DNA of 64,000 nt, taken from an uncultured Bartonella sp. (GTDB taxonomy: Bacteria > Pseudomonadota > Alphaproteobacteria > Rhizobiales > Rhizobiaceae). The notes beneath the pieces are model-generated. The model was not told the DNA's origin and searched no databases. It saw only the letters and a list, made by a program, of their open reading frames with translations. Both the position numbers and the translations under genes were made by a program. Shown here in pieces: positions 20,292 to 29,330 of this stretch; positions within the stretch are counted from its first letter, which is position 1, and each line of letters opens with the position of its first letter. Location of the stretch: contig NZ_CALYQK010000001.1 of assembly GCF_945285465.1 (NCBI RefSeq), positions 61,694 through 125,693 on the forward strand, written 5' to 3'.

Positions 20292-21904
20292 AGCGTATCC
20301 AATATATGTCCGGCATGATGGCGGGCACTCAGCATGCCGTAGGACGAGCGCCATTGCCCCCCTAACCTACTTTCAATATAAGCTGCCGTTATATGGTTCA
20401 TATCCGTTTGCTGCAAAGCGGCTGCCGCGGCCGCATAAGCCATTTGTTCAACAAAAAGACGACCTGCCCCAATATCACGCGCCGCAACCTGTGCGGCTGC
20501 CTGCAATATTTCTACAGTTTTAGGGCCGGCAGCACCAATATCGCGACCGATTTGATTGAGTAGACTTTGAAAAAGACCGGGTGCTCGTTCGCCCAGCCGG
20601 ATAGTATCAACGACAATTTCATTGCCACCATCGCTCTTCATTGTACGAATTGGCGCATCGGCAAGCATTTGGGCTAGTCGGCTGTCATACAAAAATGCCT
20701 GTGTGCCGATTTGGGCAATAATTTCACCGACGATCGGGATAACCAGTTCATTGATATGGACGGCGATAATGGGCGTCATAATGCGGGCAAAAGCCGCCTC
20801 GCTCCGGTTGGAGGCAGCATGATCAAAGGCACTTGCAAGTCGCATAATTAGACATTGAGAGGCGACAACATCAAGTGCAAGATCGGCAAAAATACGCTCT
20901 GTCAAAGGTGAAAGAGCTTGACGCGGATTGAAACGTCTGAAGAAGTTGATTCCGGCGCGCAGTGCGGCGCGTAAAACGCCTGCCGAAATGACTGCCTGGT
21001 CAAATCGTGTCATAGTTTCGACATCGCGTATAATTCTATCACCTTCGCCAACTTTGCCGATCAACCAGCCATGGCTGTTTTCAAAAGTGACTTGCCCTTC
21101 GGCAACAGAACATTCACCCGCCCGCCGAATAAGGTAATCTACGCTAATATTTCCATTCAGCAAACCGCTTTCATGAAAGCGGGAAACAAAAAAGCAGCAC
21201 TTTTGCCCACCAACTTCAGCCAGAACAAAATAGCCATCCGCCATCGGGTTAATGACCCCGGTTTTTTTTGCGTCAATGCGATAAAGATCGCGTCCGTTTT
21301 TCGAATCAAACGAGACACGTGTTGCATTTGAAACGTAAGACGAATCTTGAAACGAATTTCTGACTTCGCGATAAGCGAAAGTCAAAACCGCCGATCTTTT
21401 CATCGCAATTGGTCGCGACGAATAATCATGTTGCCGGGAAAGAAGTACATTTTGCCATCGGTTAAACAATTCCGTTTCACCTATCAATGCCGAAATGCCG
21501 GCACTTGTTAACGTGATTTCGTTAAGGTGACCCGTTTCGAGCCCGCCCATGAGAAAAAGCCTAATGGCGCGTGATTGATAGCGTACACCATTTTCTGCCG
21601 CACCCTGCTCCCATAATGACGAGCAGAGACCGGCTTGCCGCGATCGACGCAAAAGTGCGTGATAGGCAGGATGTATTTCCAATTGTTGTATATTATCGCC
21701 CCATTCATTTTCACGTCTCAATGTCGGACGATGGATATTGGCCAACCGTGCAAGATCTTGTGCTTCCCGACTTGCCACATAGGCACCTATTTCCTCAAAT
21801 CCGGCAAGAAGCGGCGTTGGCAAAAGCGAGGAAAAACGGAATAATACCGCATCATCCAAAAAAGCATTTTTCCGCATGATATTTTGATTGGGCAAGGTGT
21901 TCAC
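20276..21904 (-). CDS. AidB-like acyl-CoA dehydrogenase family protein
   Basis: The 542-residue protein resembles the AidB branch of acyl-CoA dehydrogenases, known in E. coli from the DNA-alkylation response. The best match is the C-terminal half, with [37 protein letters not shown] and the helical bundle that follows. AidB proteins bind FAD and, in E. coli, DNA; a normal acyl-CoA substrate is not established. The middle beta-domain is recognisable but divergent, so the enzymatic status is open. It is flanked by convergent yqgF and divergent pyrB and stands alone. Confidence 0.8.
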   Translation of the reverse strand: MNTLPNQNIMRKNAFLDDAVLFRFSSLLPTPLLAGFEEIGAYVASREAQDLARLANIHRPTLRRENEWGDNIQQLEIHPAYHALLRRSRQAGLCSSLWEQGAAENGVRYQSRAIRLFLMGGLETGHLNEITLTSAGISALIGETELFNRWQNVLLSRQHDYSSRPIAMKRSAVLTFAYREVRNSFQDSSYVSNATRVSFDSKNGRDLYRIDAKKTGVINPMADGYFVLAEVGGQKCCFFVSRFHESGLLNGNISVDYLIRRAGECSVAEGQVTFENSHGWLIGKVGEGDRIIRDVETMTRFDQAVISAGVLRAALRAGINFFRRFNPRQALSPLTERIFADLALDVVASQCLIMRLASAFDHAASNRSEAAFARIMTPIIAVHINELVIPIVGEIIAQIGTQAFLYDSRLAQMLADAPIRTMKSDGGNEIVVDTIRLGERAPGLFQSLLNQIGRDIGAAGPKTVEILQAAAQVAARDIGAGRLFVEQMAYAAAAAALQQTDMNHITAAYIESRLGGQWRSSYGMLSARHHAGHILDTLYPAV

Positions 21905-22050
21905 AGATTGATTCCCGATTTCACATATTTAAATTTAACATTACAAATTTAACATTATAAAGCCATTTAGCGTTTTGCGGTTAAAACAGTCATTGCATAA
22001 AAAGCAACCCTTGTTGTAGTGTCGGTCAGTTTCTTTAGGAAATATCTGTT

Positions 22051-23022
22051 ATGAAGCAAAATTCTTCTTTCCCCATTTTTCCCCACCGCCATCTTTTGGG
22101 CATCAAAGGCCTTAATGCCTATGATCTTACCACACTAATTGATCGGGCCGATGCTAATGTTGCAGTATCGCGACAAATTGACAAGAAGAAAACGTCAATG
22201 CGTGGACGAACGCAAATTAATTTGTTTTTTGAAAACTCGACGCGAACACAGTCTTCCTTTGAACTGGCGGGAAAACGTCTGGGCGCCGATGTCATGAATA
22301 TGTCGGTTAGCCATTCGTCCGTCAAAAAGGGCGAAACGCTTATTGATACGGCGATGACGCTCAATGCCATGCATCCCGATATATTGGTTGTTCGTCACAA
22401 ATCCGGCGGGGCGGCTGCACTTCTGGCACAAAAAGTAAGCTGCGCTGTTGTAAATGCCGGTGATGGCGCGCATGAGCATCCAACACAGGCACTTCTTGAT
22501 GCTCTAACAATCAGAAGAGCAAAAGGAAGGCTCGCCGGACTGACCGTTGCAATTTGCGGTGACGTTCTTCATTCGCGCGTTGCGCGATCGAATATAATCA
22601 GTCTTAACGCCTTGGGCGCGCGTGTGCGTGTAATTGCTCCGACAACGCTTTTACCTTACGACATTGGCCATATGGGTGTTGAAGTCTTTTCGACAATGGA
22701 AGAAGGCCTGAAAGACGTAGACGTCATTATGATGTTGCGATTGCAGCGTGAACGGATGTCGGGGGCGTTTATTCCTTCGGTGCGTGAATATTTTCGTTTT
22801 TTCGGCCTTGATAAAAGGAAACTTTCACTAGCCAAAAATGACTGCATTGTTATGCATCCAGGGCCGATCAATCGTGGTGTTGAAATAGCGTCAGATATTG
22901 CCGATGGTCCGCAAAGCGTTATTCATACACAGGTTGAAATGGGCGTTGCAGTGAGAATGGCTGTAATTGAGGCTCTTTTGGATCCACGCCGCACTGGCAA
23001 CGAAGGAGAAAATCAACAATGA
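22051..23022 (+). CDS. pyrB: Aspartate carbamoyltransferase catalytic subunit
   Basis: ATCase makes carbamoyl-aspartate in pyrimidine synthesis. The carbamoyl-phosphate loop [13 protein letters not shown], the [11 protein letters not shown] segment and [12 protein letters not shown] are all present. The length of 323 is typical of class A/C-like ATCases that work with a PyrC or PyrC' partner. No pyrI is seen. The ATG of the pyrC-like gene overlaps the pyrB stop by 4 bases, so the two are made together. Confidence 0.96.
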   Translation: MKQNSSFPIFPHRHLLGIKGLNAYDLTTLIDRADANVAVSRQIDKKKTSMRGRTQINLFFENSTRTQSSFELAGKRLGADVMNMSVSHSSVKKGETLIDTAMTLNAMHPDILVVRHKSGGAAALLAQKVSCAVVNAGDGAHEHPTQALLDALTIRRAKGRLAGLTVAICGDVLHSRVARSNIISLNALGARVRVIAPTTLLPYDIGHMGVEVFSTMEEGLKDVDVIMMLRLQRERMSGAFIPSVREYFRFFGLDKRKLSLAKNDCIVMHPGPINRGVEIASDIADGPQSVIHTQVEMGVAVRMAVIEALLDPRRTGNEGENQQ

Positions 23023-24311
23023 AACCTCTTGTTTATAAAAATGCGCGCATCGTTGACCCCTCACGTAACAAAGACGAAATCGGCACCCTTATTGTCATAG
23101 ACGGACAAATTAAAGCATCAGGACAAGAAGCGCAAAATCAGGGCGTTCCGGACGACGCAGACGTATTTGATGCCGGTGGAAAAGCGATTTTACCTGGACT
23201 TGTCGATGCACGGGTATTTGTTGGCGAACCGGGGAACGAACACCGCGAAACTATTTTTTCAGCAAGTCAATCGGCTGCCGCTGGCGGTGTCACCTCATTT
23301 CTGATGATGCCCGACACGCAACCGGTGATTGATGACGTAGCACTGGTCGAATTTGTCAAACGAACAGCGCGTGAAAACGGCTATGTCAATGTTTATCCTT
23401 CTGCAGCTATTACAAAACGGCTTGACGGTCAGGAGATGACCGAATTCGGTTTGTTAAAAAAATCCGGCGCAATAGCCTTTACCGATGGCCATAAAACAAT
23501 CGAAAATTCTATGGTTTTGCGCCGTGCTATGACTTATGCCCATGATTTTGATGCTCTCATCATCCACGAAACACAGGACAAATGGCTGACAGGCGATGGT
23601 GTGATGAACGAAGGATTGCTATCAAGCTGGCTAGGGCTTGCCGGTATTCCTAAAGAAGCGGAAGTCATTGCTCTTGAACGCGATTTGCGTCTGGCCGCGT
23701 TGACCGGTTGCCGGTATCATGCAGCAGAGCTTTCTACGGCAATGTCTGTCGATGCAATCCGTCAAGCCAAACAAAAAGCGGGAAATGTTACATCTGGTGT
23801 ATCTATCAATAATCTGACATTGAACGAAAATGATATCGGCGAATACCGGACTTTTTTCCGTCTTTCGCCACCGCTACGCTCAGAAGATGATCGTCAGGCG
23901 TTGATTGAAGCAGTACGAGAAGGGGCGATTGATATCATTGTCTCGAGCCATGATCCCCAAGGAGCCGACACCAAACGGTTGCCTTTTGAAGATGCCGAAG
24001 CCGGTGCTGTCGGCATGGAGACAATGCTTGCAGCAGCGCTCAGACTTTATCACAATGAATCGGTTCCGCTTTTGCAAATAGCTGCACTCCTTTCTACAAA
24101 TCCGGCAAAAATCTTGCAGCTTGATGCTGGCACCCTGGCTCGTGATAGAAATGCCGATTTTATTGTTGTGGATCTGGACGAGCCGTGGGTACTAACACTT
24201 GATATGCTTCATTCGCGTTCCAAAAATACGCCCTTTGAAAATGCCCGTTTTCAAGGACGTGTAATGAAAACATATGTCGGCGGCAAGCTTGTTTACGACA
24301 ATCAAAATTAG
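23019..24311 (+). CDS. pyrC': Dihydroorotase-like protein lacking metal ligands (PyrC')
   Basis: The 430-residue protein has the amidohydrolase fold of class I dihydroorotase, but the zinc motif DxHxHxRxPG is replaced by [10 protein letters not shown] at residues 63-72, so both histidines are gone. The later ligand regions are also altered: [10 protein letters not shown] has Glu where HxST is expected, and SSHDPQG stands in place of the usual D-H-x-P. In pseudomonads, similar inactive PyrC' chains hold the ATCase complex together while a separate PyrC does the chemistry. The 4-base overlap with pyrB supports the same role here. An active dihydroorotase should lie elsewhere in the genome. Confidence 0.85.
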   Translation: MKPLVYKNARIVDPSRNKDEIGTLIVIDGQIKASGQEAQNQGVPDDADVFDAGGKAILPGLVDARVFVGEPGNEHRETIFSASQSAAAGGVTSFLMMPDTQPVIDDVALVEFVKRTARENGYVNVYPSAAITKRLDGQEMTEFGLLKKSGAIAFTDGHKTIENSMVLRRAMTYAHDFDALIIHETQDKWLTGDGVMNEGLLSSWLGLAGIPKEAEVIALERDLRLAALTGCRYHAAELSTAMSVDAIRQAKQKAGNVTSGVSINNLTLNENDIGEYRTFFRLSPPLRSEDDRQALIEAVREGAIDIIVSSHDPQGADTKRLPFEDAEAGAVGMETMLAAALRLYHNESVPLLQIAALLSTNPAKILQLDAGTLARDRNADFIVVDLDEPWVLTLDMLHSRSKNTPFENARFQGRVMKTYVGGKLVYDNQN

Positions 24312-24346
24312 CATTTTTGACTAACGATTTATTGAAAGTGCATATC

Positions 24347-24991
24347 ATGGCCGAAATAGCCTTGTCACCCAAAATGGTTTCGTGGATAACATTGATTGTT
24401 TGTTATCTAATCGGTTCCATTCCATTTGGTCTGTTGTTTACCCGTTTTGCCGGATTGGGTGATGTCCGTTCGATAGGCTCGGGAAATATCGGGGCTACCA
24501 ATGTGCTGCGAACAGGAAACAAGAAATTGGCGGCACTTACTCTGTTGTGTGATATGCTGAAGGGCACGTTAGCAGTTTTTGTTGCGGCAAAAATTGCATC
24601 ATTGGTTCATGATAATCCTGTCATTATTGTTTTAGGCGGTTTTGCCGCTTTCATCGGTCATATTTACCCGGTTTGGCTCAAGTTTAAAGGCGGCAAAGGA
24701 GTTGCAACCTATCTCGGCGTTTGTCTTGGATTTTATTGGCCTGCCGCATTGCTTTTTGCGTGCATCTGGATATTGACAGCCATCATTACACGCTATTCCT
24801 CGCTATCGGCCCTTTTTGCCGTCATTCTTGTTCCCATTTTTGTCTTTTTATTTATGCCTTATCCGTCTTTGGCGCGACTTTTCGCAATTGTGCTGTCGGT
24901 CATGAGTGTTATTGTTATTTTGAAACACCAAACCAATATCCGACGCCTGTTAACCGGAAAAGAAAGTAAAATTGGTGCAAAGAGCTTATAA
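24347..24991 (+). CDS. plsY: Glycerol-3-phosphate acyltransferase PlsY
   Basis: PlsY acylates glycerol-3-phosphate from acyl-phosphate at the inner membrane, the first step of phospholipid synthesis. About five hydrophobic spans are visible, with the conserved loops [24 protein letters not shown] and [10 protein letters not shown]. The start ATG 24347 (214 residues) is preferred to the track's TTG 24317. Its stop overlaps the dprA start by one base. Confidence 0.94.
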   Translation: MAEIALSPKMVSWITLIVCYLIGSIPFGLLFTRFAGLGDVRSIGSGNIGATNVLRTGNKKLAALTLLCDMLKGTLAVFVAAKIASLVHDNPVIIVLGGFAAFIGHIYPVWLKFKGGKGVATYLGVCLGFYWPAALLFACIWILTAIITRYSSLSALFAVILVPIFVFLFMPYPSLARLFAIVLSVMSVIVILKHQTNIRRLLTGKESKIGAKSL

Positions 24992-26220
24992 TGGAAAAGC
25001 GGAAGGGGATCATCTTAACTGAAACACAAAGGCTCCATTGGCTGCAATTGATACGCAGTGAAAATGTTGGTGCGGTTACCTTTATCAACCTGATTGAACA
25101 CTTTGGTTCGGCAGCCCAAGCACTTTCTCAAATCACCGAATTAAGCAAAAGGGGTGGAAAAGGAAAGCCTATCAGATTAGCCAGCAAAGACGATGCCGAA
25201 CGAGAGCTTGAAATCGCAACAAATTTGGGTGCGCGTTTTATCGGTATAGGCGAACCGGATTATCCGCCCTATCTGCGCGCTATTGAAACCCCGCCACCAT
25301 TGATTTGCGTAAAAGGCAATTGCGATATCTTCTTTTCACCGTCCGTCGGCATTGTCGGCTCGCGAAACGCTTCTGCCCAAGGCAAAAAATTGACGACGCT
25401 TTTTTCAAAACAACTGGGTGAAATGGGCTTTACCATTGTTTCAGGGCTAGCGCGCGGCATTGATACATCAGCACATTATGCCAGTCTTGAAACCGGCACC
25501 GTTGCTGTTATGGCCGGTGGAATTGATCATATCTATCCACCCGAAAATCAACTGCTTTACCAGAAAATACTTGATCAAGGTGGCGCAATCGTCAGTGAAA
25601 TGCCCATTGGCTGGCAACCACGGGCACAAGATTTTCCACGCCGAAATCGCGTTATTGCCGGTATATCTTTAGGTGTTCTGGTTTGCGAAGCGGCTATCCG
25701 TTCCGGCTCGCTAATTACCGCGCGACTGGCGGCCGAAATGGGACGCCTCGTCTTTGCCATTCCCGGTTCTCCCTTAGATCCACGTGCACAGGGCACCAAT
25801 AACCTCATCAAGGATGGAGCACTTTTGGCAACACGACCGGAAGATATTGCTGAAACACTGGCACCTCTTCTTCCGCTGTCAAAGGGCAACCAAATGTCTT
25901 TATTCGAAAACAACGAAGATACAAGCCTCTTATGGTCATCGACCTACTCACAGGAACAAAATTCTGACATGTTGACAGACACATATATTGAGCCGACGAA
26001 CGTTGGGCCGACGAATGATGAACCAACAAATGATGAAGACCGCAACAAAGTTATCAGCGCTCTTTCGACCACGCCGATCGATGTCGAAACATTAAGCCTC
26101 TATTCAGGGGTTTCGCTTGACAAAATCTATCTCATTCTTGTCGAACTTGACCTCGCCGGGAAACTGATACGCCACAGTGGCGGTACTATTTCTTTTAATG
26201 TCAATGATTTTCCCTCTTAG
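24991..26220 (+). CDS. dprA: DNA-processing protein DprA
   Basis: DprA loads RecA on incoming single-stranded DNA during transformation. The Rossmann-like core carries VGIVGSRNASAQGKK, SGLARGIDTSAHYASL, MAGGIDHIYPPENQ and PRRNRVIAGIS (residues 110-235). A C-terminal winged-helix domain (residues 345-405, DVETLSLYSGVSLDKIYLILVELDLAGKL) follows. Between them is a short low-complexity linker with three EPTN-like repeats. The gene is coupled to plsY by a 1-base overlap. Its 3' end overlaps a small minus-strand gene by 20 bases. Confidence 0.94.
   Translation: MEKRKGIILTETQRLHWLQLIRSENVGAVTFINLIEHFGSAAQALSQITELSKRGGKGKPIRLASKDDAERELEIATNLGARFIGIGEPDYPPYLRAIETPPPLICVKGNCDIFFSPSVGIVGSRNASAQGKKLTTLFSKQLGEMGFTIVSGLARGIDTSAHYASLETGTVAVMAGGIDHIYPPENQLLYQKILDQGGAIVSEMPIGWQPRAQDFPRRNRVIAGISLGVLVCEAAIRSGSLITARLAAEMGRLVFAIPGSPLDPRAQGTNNLIKDGALLATRPEDIAETLAPLLPLSKGNQMSLFENNEDTSLLWSSTYSQEQNSDMLTDTYIEPTNVGPTNDEPTNDEDRNKVISALSTTPIDVETLSLYSGVSLDKIYLILVELDLAGKLIRHSGGTISFNVNDFPS
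25990..26034 (+). repeat. Three degenerate 15-bp tandem repeats inside dprA
   Basis: Three successive 15-bp units encode EPTNV, GPTND and EPTND in the linker between the DprA core and its winged helix. The unit count could vary between strains without shifting frame. Confidence 0.7.
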
Positions 26221-26371
26221 ATTCTGCTCCTTTCAAAATATTCTGCCCCTCTTTGGCAACCATATCCAATAAAAAAGCAAGAAATGGCGAGTCGGCTTTT
26301 ATCGCCATAATATTCATTTGCCGCGACATATCCGTGATGTATTTTATTATTTTCAAACGTCCTAAAGACAT
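26201..26371 (-). CDS. Small conserved-type protein of unknown function (56 aa)
   Basis: This ORF is too short for the track. It begins ATG at 26371 with AAGGA about 10 bases upstream and ends inside the last 20 bases of dprA on the opposite strand. The product reads MSLGRLKIIKYITDMSRQMN, then a helical segment ADSPFLAFLLDMVAKEGQN and a charged tail. The helical pattern (KxxxYITDMxxQM, then LAFLLDMxxxE) resembles small unnamed proteins I associate with other Rhizobiales, but I cannot name a family. The ribosome site and amphipathic composition argue it is real. No function can be assigned. Confidence 0.6.
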   Translation of the reverse strand: MSLGRLKIIKYITDMSRQMNIMAIKADSPFLAFLLDMVAKEGQNILKGAESKRENH

Positions 26372-26684
26372 GTCGACACTTTCCTTATATTGCGTAAAGT
26401 TTACGTAAAACTCCTGCCTTTAACTATTGCGGTTCGCAATCGTTCCAAAATCCTTTTTGCATTGCAGAACCTTTTTTGACGGTTCCAAGCATTGCATCCA
26501 CGTCTGATACATATTTTTATTGCTACGTTATTTCTTTATAATCTCTCTTATAGCGGGTATTGTAACAATATGCAATCCTTGGTTGCATTTTTGTTTTTTC
26601 TTTTTTTAGCCTTGACCAAATGCGTTTAGCTGGTCATTTGGAAATAGTTTAAAATCAAATTGGTTCAGGAAAGCATATATAATT
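26372..26684. other. Intergenic region upstream of topA
   Basis: Just over 300 bases, AT-rich towards topA, contain the divergent promoters for topA and the 56-codon gene. A short perfect palindrome (ATTGCG GTT CGCAAT) lies near 26430. No further ORF is supported. Confidence 0.35.
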
Positions 26685-29327
26685 ATGGATATTGTCGTCG
26701 TAGAATCACCGGCAAAAGCTAAAACGATCAATAAATATCTGGGCTCAAACTATAAAGTCTTGGCATCATTCGGGCATGTACGCGACCTGCCGGCAAAAGA
26801 TGGTTCGGTTTTACCCGATCAGGATTTCGCAATGAAATGGGATACAAGCGCTACCGGGGCAAAGCGGCTTTCCGAAATTTCAAAAGCCTTGAAGGATGCT
26901 GACGGCCTTATTTTGGCAACCGACCCTGATCGTGAAGGAGAAGCTATTTCCTGGCATGTGCTGGACGTTTTGCAACACAAAAATTTATTGAAAGAAAAGC
27001 CGGTCAAGCGGGTTGTTTTCAATGCAATTACCAAACACGCTGTGCTTGAAGCCATGGCGCATCCGCGTGACATTGATATTCCGCTTGTTGATGCCTATTT
27101 GGCCCGTCGTGCGCTGGATTATCTGGTTGGCTTTACTTTGTCGCCGGTGTTATGGCGCAAGCTTCCCGGCGCTCGGTCGGCCGGTCGTGTTCAATCTGTT
27201 GCGTTACGGCTCGTGTGCGACAGAGAAGCCGAAATTGAACGTTTTATACAGGAAGATTATTGGTCGATAGAAGCCAAACTTGCTACTATGGCCGACGAAG
27301 CCTTTATGGCAAAATTGACTTCATTCAACCGGAAGAAGCTCGGTAAACTCGACATAAAGACTTCCGAACAGGCTGAAAACATCCGCAAGATGCTCGACTG
27401 CGCCGATTTTCGTACGATAAGCGTCGAGGCAAAACCGACAAAGCGCAATCCTGTTCCGCCTTTTACCACTTCGACTTTGCAACAAGCGGCATCTTCAAAA
27501 CTCGGTTTTTCTGCTTCGCGCACCATGCAGGTCGCGCAAAAGCTTTATGAAGGAATTGATATTGGCGGTGAGACAACCGGTCTTATCACTTATATGCGTA
27601 CGGATGGTGTACAAATGGCACCGGAAGCAATCGAGGCGGCACGCAAAGCGATCGATGATACTTTCGGCACCAAATATGTTCCCGAAAAGCCGCGGTTTTA
27701 TTCCACAAAAGCAAAAAATGCCCAGGAGGCACATGAAGCTATCCGGCCGACCGATTTTAAACGCACGCCTGATGATGTCAAAAAATATCTCGATAGCGAT
27801 CAATTTAAACTTTATGATCTTATATGGAAACGAGCCATTGCCAGCCAGATGAAGCCTGCCGACATTGAACGCACAACTGTTGAAATCGAAGCTATATCTG
27901 GTTCTGACCAAGCGCGGTTGCGCGCCGTTGGCTCCGTTATCCTGTTTGATGGTTTTATTGCCGCCTATTCCGAACAGAAAGATGATGACGCCTCTGAAAA
28001 TGAAGATTCTGTCCGCCTGCCAAAAATGGCGGCCGATGAAAAATTGAAAAAACTTGGCATTGATGCCGTTAAGCACACGACGGAACCACCGGCACGCTAT
28101 ACAGAAGCAACACTCATCAAGAAATTGGAAGAACTCGGCATAGGCCGCCCATCAACCTATGCCTCGACCCTTGGTACGCTGCGTGACCGCGATTACGTAA
28201 CAATCGAAAAACGCAAACTTATTCCACAAGCAAAAGGCCGTATTGTAACGGCATTTTTAGAAAATTTTTTCAATCGTTATGTCGAATATGATTTTACCGC
28301 CGATCTGGAAGAAAAACTTGATCTTATTTCCGATGGCAAATTGTCGTGGAAACAGGTTTTACATGAATTCTGGGACGCTTTTAACGCATCGGTGGCCGAT
28401 ATCCAGGAATTGCGGGTAAGCAATGTCCTCGATGTCTTGAATGATGCGCTAGCGCCTTTTGCCTTTCCACCACGTGAAGATGGTAGCGATCCGCGTTCCT
28501 GCCCGCTTTGCCATGACGGAAAATTGTCGTTAAAACTGGGACGATATGGTGCTTTTGTTGGCTGTTCCAATTATCCTGAATGCAACTATACAAGGCAACT
28601 TGGCAGTGAACAACATAGTGAAGGTGAAATAGGCCAGACTGACGGCCCGACAATTTTGGGCAAAGATCCGAAAACGGGTGATGATGTTGCACTCAAAACC
28701 GGTCGTTTTGGCCCTTATGTCGAGTGCACATATGGCGGGGAAGTCAAACGTGCCGGTTTGCCAAAAGGTTGGTCGCCCGCGGAAATGAATTTGGATAAAG
28801 CAGTAGCACTTCTATCCTTGCCCCGTGAAGTCGGATTGCATCCCGAGACGGGAAAACCGATTATGGCGGCAATTGGCCGTTATGGACCTTATGTTTCGCA
28901 TGACGGTCAATATGCAAATCTTGAAACGGCCGAAGAGGTTTTTGATATCGGTATAAACCGGGCTGTTAGTGTACTTGCCGAAAAACAGGCGCGAAGTGAT
29001 TCTCGCAGAACGACCGCTGCAAAAGTTCTAGCAACATTGGGAGATCATCCCGACGGGGGTGCTATAACCGTACGCGATGGGCGTTATGGACCTTATGTCA
29101 ATTGGGGAAAAATAAACGCGACACTGCCTAAAGGAAAAGATCCCTCCTCCGTTACATTGGCGGAAACACTGGAATTGATTGAGGCAAAAGCATCGGTACC
29201 AAAAAAAGGCCGTAAAGCAGCGGTAAAAACAAAAACTACCAAAAAGGCAGCTGCTACGAAGACGACGAAAAAAGCGGCAGCCAAAAAAGCTGACAGGAAA
29301 ACGGCAACTACTAAAAAGGCCCAATAA
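26685..29327 (+). CDS. topA: DNA topoisomerase I
   Basis: TopA relaxes negative supercoils through a transient 5'-phosphotyrosine bond. The Toprim domain opens with VVESPAKAKTINKYLG and contains ATDPDREGEAISWH. The catalytic tyrosine is Y303 in LITYMRTDG. After the core come one four-cysteine zinc ribbon (CPLCHDGKLSLKLGRYGAFVGCSNYPEC), several GRYGPYV-type C-terminal repeats and a lysine/alanine/threonine-rich basic tail (TKKAAATKTTKKAAAKK) that probably binds DNA non-specifically. The length of 880 is normal for Rhizobiales. Confidence 0.97.
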   Translation: MDIVVVESPAKAKTINKYLGSNYKVLASFGHVRDLPAKDGSVLPDQDFAMKWDTSATGAKRLSEISKALKDADGLILATDPDREGEAISWHVLDVLQHKNLLKEKPVKRVVFNAITKHAVLEAMAHPRDIDIPLVDAYLARRALDYLVGFTLSPVLWRKLPGARSAGRVQSVALRLVCDREAEIERFIQEDYWSIEAKLATMADEAFMAKLTSFNRKKLGKLDIKTSEQAENIRKMLDCADFRTISVEAKPTKRNPVPPFTTSTLQQAASSKLGFSASRTMQVAQKLYEGIDIGGETTGLITYMRTDGVQMAPEAIEAARKAIDDTFGTKYVPEKPRFYSTKAKNAQEAHEAIRPTDFKRTPDDVKKYLDSDQFKLYDLIWKRAIASQMKPADIERTTVEIEAISGSDQARLRAVGSVILFDGFIAAYSEQKDDDASENEDSVRLPKMAADEKLKKLGIDAVKHTTEPPARYTEATLIKKLEELGIGRPSTYASTLGTLRDRDYVTIEKRKLIPQAKGRIVTAFLENFFNRYVEYDFTADLEEKLDLISDGKLSWKQVLHEFWDAFNASVADIQELRVSNVLDVLNDALAPFAFPPREDGSDPRSCPLCHDGKLSLKLGRYGAFVGCSNYPECNYTRQLGSEQHSEGEIGQTDGPTILGKDPKTGDDVALKTGRFGPYVECTYGGEVKRAGLPKGWSPAEMNLDKAVALLSLPREVGLHPETGKPIMAAIGRYGPYVSHDGQYANLETAEEVFDIGINRAVSVLAEKQARSDSRRTTAAKVLATLGDHPDGGAITVRDGRYGPYVNWGKINATLPKGKDPSSVTLAETLELIEAKASVPKKGRKAAVKTKTTKKAAATKTTKKAAAKKADRKTATTKKAQ

Positions 29328-29330
29328 CCC

